A DNA stretch of 11,863 nt from Physocladia obscura (Eukaryota; Chytridiomycota; Chytridiomycetes; Chytridiales; Chytriomycetaceae), in the NCBI GenBank assembly GCA_027596945.1, contig JADGJH010000948.1, positions 1 to 11,863 of the forward strand. The letters are read 5' to 3'. A program made the translations under genes and the position numbers. The notes under the pieces are model-generated. The model saw nothing but the letters and a program-made list of their open reading frames with translations, made no database searches and was not told the origin of the DNA. Below, piece by piece: positions 8,511-11,863 of the stretch. Each line of letters opens with the position of its first letter. Position 1 is the stretch's first letter.

Positions 8511-9321
8511 ATGTCAAGCTCAACTGGTGTCTCTGCACCACTGTGGGTTTTCCACTATGAGGGTGACACTTGGGACTGCCATGCTGGACTCACAGCAGCT
8601 CAAGGGGTAAGTGCCAACCTTCTCTTTACACCCCTTCCACCCCCTACCTTCCATGGCACTTGAACAGATCTAGTGATGCTGTCGAATGAGTTAGTGGATA
8701 TCTTACAGTTGTGTACCATCCCTTGGGAGGCATATTCCCCAGGACTAGGAGGCATCAGTATCACCAGAAATGAAGTAGACTGCCTGATGATTGGACCAGC
8801 AAATATAAGCTTGTGAGTAAAAGTATACCACCATATGGACAGGACATGGTCAGGTGACTAGGGCAATGGGTGATGGGGCAACTCTAGAAGCATGCATTGA
8901 CGGAGTGCAGCCTGGGTGTGAAGAGAAGGGTTCTTGTTGCTGATGGTACCAGAACATTTTCCAAGTTTATTCTGGACTTATTCACTTGGCTGTGTGAGTC
9001 TCAATTAGTTGATGCAGATGTTGTAGAGCCAGTTTACTGGCACTCCACTGCTTACCAGCCTTGGGCTGATGAACTAGCTTTGAGTTGATGGCCCTGCTTC
9101 AAGCTGTAGAGCCAGCTTTGTGCTCATGACCAAGCTTTACTTGATGATCTAGCAGCTGCAATAAGTGAGGACAGGAAGAACCTGACAGTTTTTGGGGTGG
9201 TGAACTGAGTGAAGACCCTTACCACGGTGTCAATGTGCTGGCACTGCACAATTCAACTGTTGCCAAACTGCATGATGTCAATGATGCCATCAAACTGAGC
9301 ACAGGTGCTGAATCCAAGTGA
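8511..9321 (+). pseudogene. Unidentified gene fragment between the inverted arms
   Basis: Not recognised. The segment is visibly GC-richer than both arms and the rest of the window, and reads as broken coding sequence. From the ATG at 8511 the frame gives 'MSSSTGVSAPLWVFHYEG' and 14 more residues up to a consensus donor GTAAGT (8607-8612). A suitable acceptor is CTTGAACAG ending at 8667, so an old 61-nt intron is likely, but splicing brings a stop at once in that frame. Further pieces lie in other frames: 'LVMLSNELVDILQLCTIPWE' (about 8672-8731), 'VLVADGTRTFSKFILDLFTW' (8930-8989, in an open run to 9088), 'LLDDLAAAISEDRKNLTVFG' (about 9140-9199) and 'HGVNVLALHNSTVAKLHDV' (about 9222-9278, ending TGA at 9319-9321). 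Several frameshifts or stops separate them. It may be a captured host-gene fragment with introns, or the remains of the element's own gene. Confidence 0.5.
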
Positions 9322-9438
9322 TTAGCATATTCAATTAAACATTTACCAAAAAAAAGTGTTCAAACTTTCTTAAAAAGAAACCCACCATAATTGTTTATAT
9401 GGATATTTCTTCCAAAGAATTAATATTGTTGAAGTTGG

Positions 9439-9916
9439 TGTAAATTAGATTATTAATCTAAGAATTTTCCAGAATTATCTCAAGCCTTCTATTAATTTCA
9501 AGTATTTAAAAACCATTCAAGTGATTTTCAAGCAATTTTCAGCTGGTTTCCAATTGTTTTCACACCATTTTTCTTTTGAAGTATCTTTTATTCTTTTTCA
9601 TTTTTTTTCTTCCTACTCCAAAAACTATTTAAACCCAAACTCTGTCGTTTGTTTTATTATTGGTTATTTTACATAAAAGAAGTATTTATTAAGTACTACA
9701 CTTTAAGCTCCAATTTCATCTCATACGTCTATCTCAAACTCTTATCATTTAGTTCTGAGATATAAAGTATTGAATTAGTTGACTCAAGCCAATATAGCTC
9801 CCAGCAAAAGTACTAATACTTTTCTACAACTGAAACCTTATGCCTGTTTCCAATTCTCTGTTTCACAAGTTACTTCAGAAGTATATAAACCACTGTAGTG
9901 AGAAATGTGTTTTACA
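9439..9916 (-). repeat. Right arm of the inverted repeat (LTR- or TIR-like, 478 bp)
   Basis: On the plus strand it reads from TGTAAATTAG to GTTTTACA, the mirror of the left arm. A TATA-like TATATAAA at 9882-9889 lies about 30 bp before the outer end and has no counterpart in the left arm. Divergence from the left arm is moderate with several small indels, so the pair is not a very recent duplication. Confidence 0.72.
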
Positions 9917-11144
9917 AATGTAAAATAAATCTTTCTTTATTAATTTAAAGTTTCTTTGTCTTTTTTCAAATAAAAGAAATAAATTGTTTCAATCTAATTT
10001 TGTAAAATGGCAGATAGACAAAACTTGATCTCATTTATATGGGACAGAATCAAGACAAACACTAACAATGCAAAATCATTATAAATATATTTTTTTAACT
10101 TTATTTTAATGAAATTAAATTATAAAAATAGTTTTGTTTATGGGCAGGTGATAAAATAAAACAATGTGTATGAAAGGATTAAAGTAACCCTCTTTCAACT
10201 GATCTGTTTTCACTGTAACATTCTACTGCAGAGATGCTAGCAAAATAAAAAGAGAACCATTGAGAAGAAGCTGGTAAGTTCATAGTCAATAGCAAGAGAC
10301 CAATTCCACTGACTATAATACTCAAATTCCTGGAAACATACACTCTCCTGGATCCTCCTACACAAGAGCATGGCTCGTGTAGTAAACTAGAAAAGAGGAG
10401 GGCAAGAGATGTCCTGTAGAATACAATAATTTTGAATATAATTGCGTTTCATAAATAATTGCATGAGAAATCAAAACATTAAAAATACTATTGTTAGATT
10501 TAGGAATAAGTTATGCTATACAAGCTGAATATATTTTTAATTAGTTAATGTAGAATTGGAACTAGAAATATTATTTAATAGATACTGTGAAGGATATAAA
10601 ATTTGTTTTCATTCATGGTGAAATTAAAGAATTGGGATTTAAATATTTTAACTTTGTCTTTCATATTTGAATAATTTCTTTTGCTAAGAAATTGGTTTTT
10701 AATCAATATTAAGAAATAAGGATTGAGGCACAAAAGCTTTTTGAGGAATGGAATTGGCCATTTAAAGAAGTTCTGTTGAAAATAAATAATAAAATGCTAA
10801 CTAAAATTATACTTTATTGTACCCAATTACACAAGTTCAAGTGAATCTGCTTCCACAGAATTCAACAACTATGGAAACATTCACAGTTTCTTGTAACAAC
10901 AGATCTGAATGTGCTGGCCATGGCTCATATATTTATTGTTGGCAGAGTCAACTTGAGTTTATTAATGAAGATATTAAGCTATTTACTAACCAAGCAGAAC
11001 AGTGACTTTCAAACTCAAGACAGACTAACATTCAATTATTAAACAAAAACAGTGACAAAAAAATCAAACTGTCAGTTGCATTGCTCATTTTGATCCTGAG
11101 AAAACAAGGCTATGGGGATAACTACCAAAATACCCTACTGCAAT
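9917..11144. other. AT-rich region without a supported gene
   Basis: There is no recognisable domain or splice-supported gene. A 25-codon frame starts 'MADRQNLISFIWDRIKTN' at 10007-10084, close behind the right arm. A GC-richer patch at about 10250-10430 contains an imperfect hairpin (TACAC..GAGC at 10359-10369 with GCTCGTGTA at 10373-10381). A plus-strand open frame at 10817-11005 has no ATG at its beginning and no recognisable content. No tRNA or rRNA signature was seen. Confidence 0.5.
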
Positions 11145-11150
11145 TTTATT
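11145..11150 (-). terminator. Poly(A) signal of the Sec5-like gene
   Basis: TTTATT on the plus strand is AATAAA on the minus strand, about 88 bases beyond the stop codon at 11238-11240. It is the first such hexamer downstream of the gene. Confidence 0.4.
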
Positions 11151-11237
11151 GAAAAACTAAAATAGAAGACAGAGAAGAGAAAAGAAAAACAGAAAAAAGG
11201 TGCGAAAGCAGGCAAAGAGCAGGAGTTTTGTTTTTCT

Positions 11238-11863
11238 TTAATTTTTAATCTCTGCCACTTTCCCTCTTTCGGTACTAATTTGTTGACTTTCTACCTTTGA
11301 GTTGAAAGTCTCCTTTGGCTGTTGGGATGTGAGACTCTTGAAACATAAAGATTGCATCCAAGTAGCATGTTGTGCCTTGGTTAAGTATTCTTTTACCAGT
11401 TTTTTTCCTTCCTCTTTGGTTGTGTGTGGTCGCTGTTGCTGTTCGTTTGTCGCAGAGACTGATGTTGCTGGATCAACAGTCAAAAACACGGTTGATTTTT
11501 GAATTGCTTGATAAATCAAGTTGAAAACTTGTTGAATCAGTGTTGATTCATAAACTGAAAGTGTTTGGTGAATAAATTCTGTTTCTAAAGTAGCCTGTAG
11601 TGACAGATAAGAAAGGATATTAATAATAGGAAAATGTATTGATTTTTCTCACTTGCATTGCGCCCATTTCAGAAAACTGATCAATATTACGAAAAGCATT
11701 GAGCAAATCTAAGGAAAGGGAATGTAATAGGCTTGACATGATATGTTTGACGAGTTTTGGAGAAGAATCAGACACTTCTGCATGCGTAAGTACAAAGCAC
11801 ATCAATATTTCGTGGCAATAAGTGCGTATTTCTGAAAATTTGAGCGTCAGTATGTTGTTGTTT
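11238..11863 (-). CDS. SEC5: Exocyst complex subunit Sec5/EXOC2-like, C-terminal part (partial)
   Basis: Sec5 is a subunit of the octameric exocyst, which tethers secretory vesicles to the plasma membrane before SNARE fusion; in fungi it supports polarised growth. The window holds the C-terminal end in two minus-strand exons: beyond 11863 down to 11653 (open to the edge) and 11594 down to 11238. The intron 11595-11652 (58 nt) has a GTGAGA donor and CACTACAG acceptor in phase 0. The join reads 'FSEMGAMQ' plus 'ATLETEFIHQTLSVY', matching the conserved 'MG.LQATLE.EF....L..Y' block near the Sec5 C-terminus. Upstream, 'EILMCFVLTHAEVSDSSPKL' and 'LLHSLSLDLLNAFRNI' fit the helical C-terminal rods of exocyst subunits. 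After a polar Gln/Thr stretch, 'KEYLTKAQHATWMQSLCF' resembles the closing helix. The stop is at 11238-11240, leaving about 30 residues of charged tail. The N-terminal bulk lies outside the window. The family call is from memory of the motif, not a search. Confidence 0.82.

Larger units (their letters stand above)
8076..9916. mobile_element. Inverted-arm element: long inverted repeats around a GC-richer core
   Basis: Two long arms (8076-8508 and 9439-9916) are reverse complements of one another and enclose 8509-9438. Perfect blocks include 22 bp (8319-8340 with 9615-9636) and 18 bp (8374-8391 with 9564-9581). The stretch around 8175-8256 aligns with the complement of 9705-9790 at close to 90% by eye. 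Each arm has TGTAAA at one end and TTTACA at the other, as LTRs do. The flanking five bases do not match in any pairing (AGCTT and TCATG around the left arm; GTTGG and AATGT around the right), so no target duplication was found. No primer-binding site or transposase is visible. It is either a pair of opposed solo LTRs or a non-autonomous transposon with long terminal inverted repeats. The outer boundary on the right depends on an 11- to 14-bp indel near the tip. Confidence 0.72.

Noticed and set aside
10354..10400. Possible tRNA or structured RNA around the 10359-10381 hairpin
   Set aside because: The stem is bulged and short, and there is no T-loop GTTCGA-type sequence or cloverleaf spacing.
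11302..11502. Plus-strand frame of 66 codons
   Set aside because: Antisense to the last Sec5-like exon, which has splice and motif support.
1..11863. CRISPR array, rRNA or bacterial operon features
   Set aside because: No regularly spaced repeats and no rRNA-like blocks were seen; the spliced genes show a eukaryotic origin.

Overview
The window looks like a piece of an AT-rich fungal nuclear genome. Genes are interrupted by many short GT-AG introns (51 to 73 nt in the modelled genes), often with CTAAC- or CTGAC-like branch points. The two complete proteins have fungal-type family signatures, and the right edge carries part of an exocyst gene. The phylum cannot be fixed from the sequence; an early-diverging or otherwise AT-rich fungus is a guess.

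Layout. Positions 109-1340 hold a dead Mutator-like (MULE) transposase gene with a SWIM zinc finger; two of its introns can still be placed. It is followed directly by the 3' end of a decayed Ty1/copia retrotransposon (1341-1596) and a possible start of its LTR at 1597. Positions 1811-3005 show no convincing gene. Two intact membrane transporter genes follow on the plus strand. The first, at 3053-4977 (7 exons, 527 aa), is a 12-helix MFS sugar-porter-type protein with a TATA box and poly(A) signal. The second, at 5944-7947 (5 exons, 581 aa), is a 14-helix DHA2-type drug:H+ antiporter. The 966 bp between them holds minus-strand coding-like scraps, a 16-bp direct repeat and an 8-codon upstream ORF.

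From 8076 to 9916 lies the most unusual structure: two arms of about 430 and 480 bp in inverted orientation. Each begins TGTAAA and ends TTTACA, and they flank about 930 bp of visibly GC-richer, broken coding sequence of unknown identity. It could be two opposed solo LTRs, a long-TIR (foldback or Pack-MULE-like) transposon that captured a gene fragment, or a rearranged retroelement. Positions 9917-11237 are AT-rich with no clear gene. The right edge (11238 to beyond 11863, minus strand) is the C-terminal part of an exocyst Sec5/EXOC2-like subunit in two exons.

Functionally, the two transporters would act at cell membranes: one in uptake of a sugar or related small solute, the other in proton-driven efflux. 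Nothing in the sequence ties them to one pathway beyond their adjacency. Sec5 would act in tethering secretory vesicles at the plasma membrane. The rest is mobile-element debris, which gives the region an accessory or repeat-rich character.
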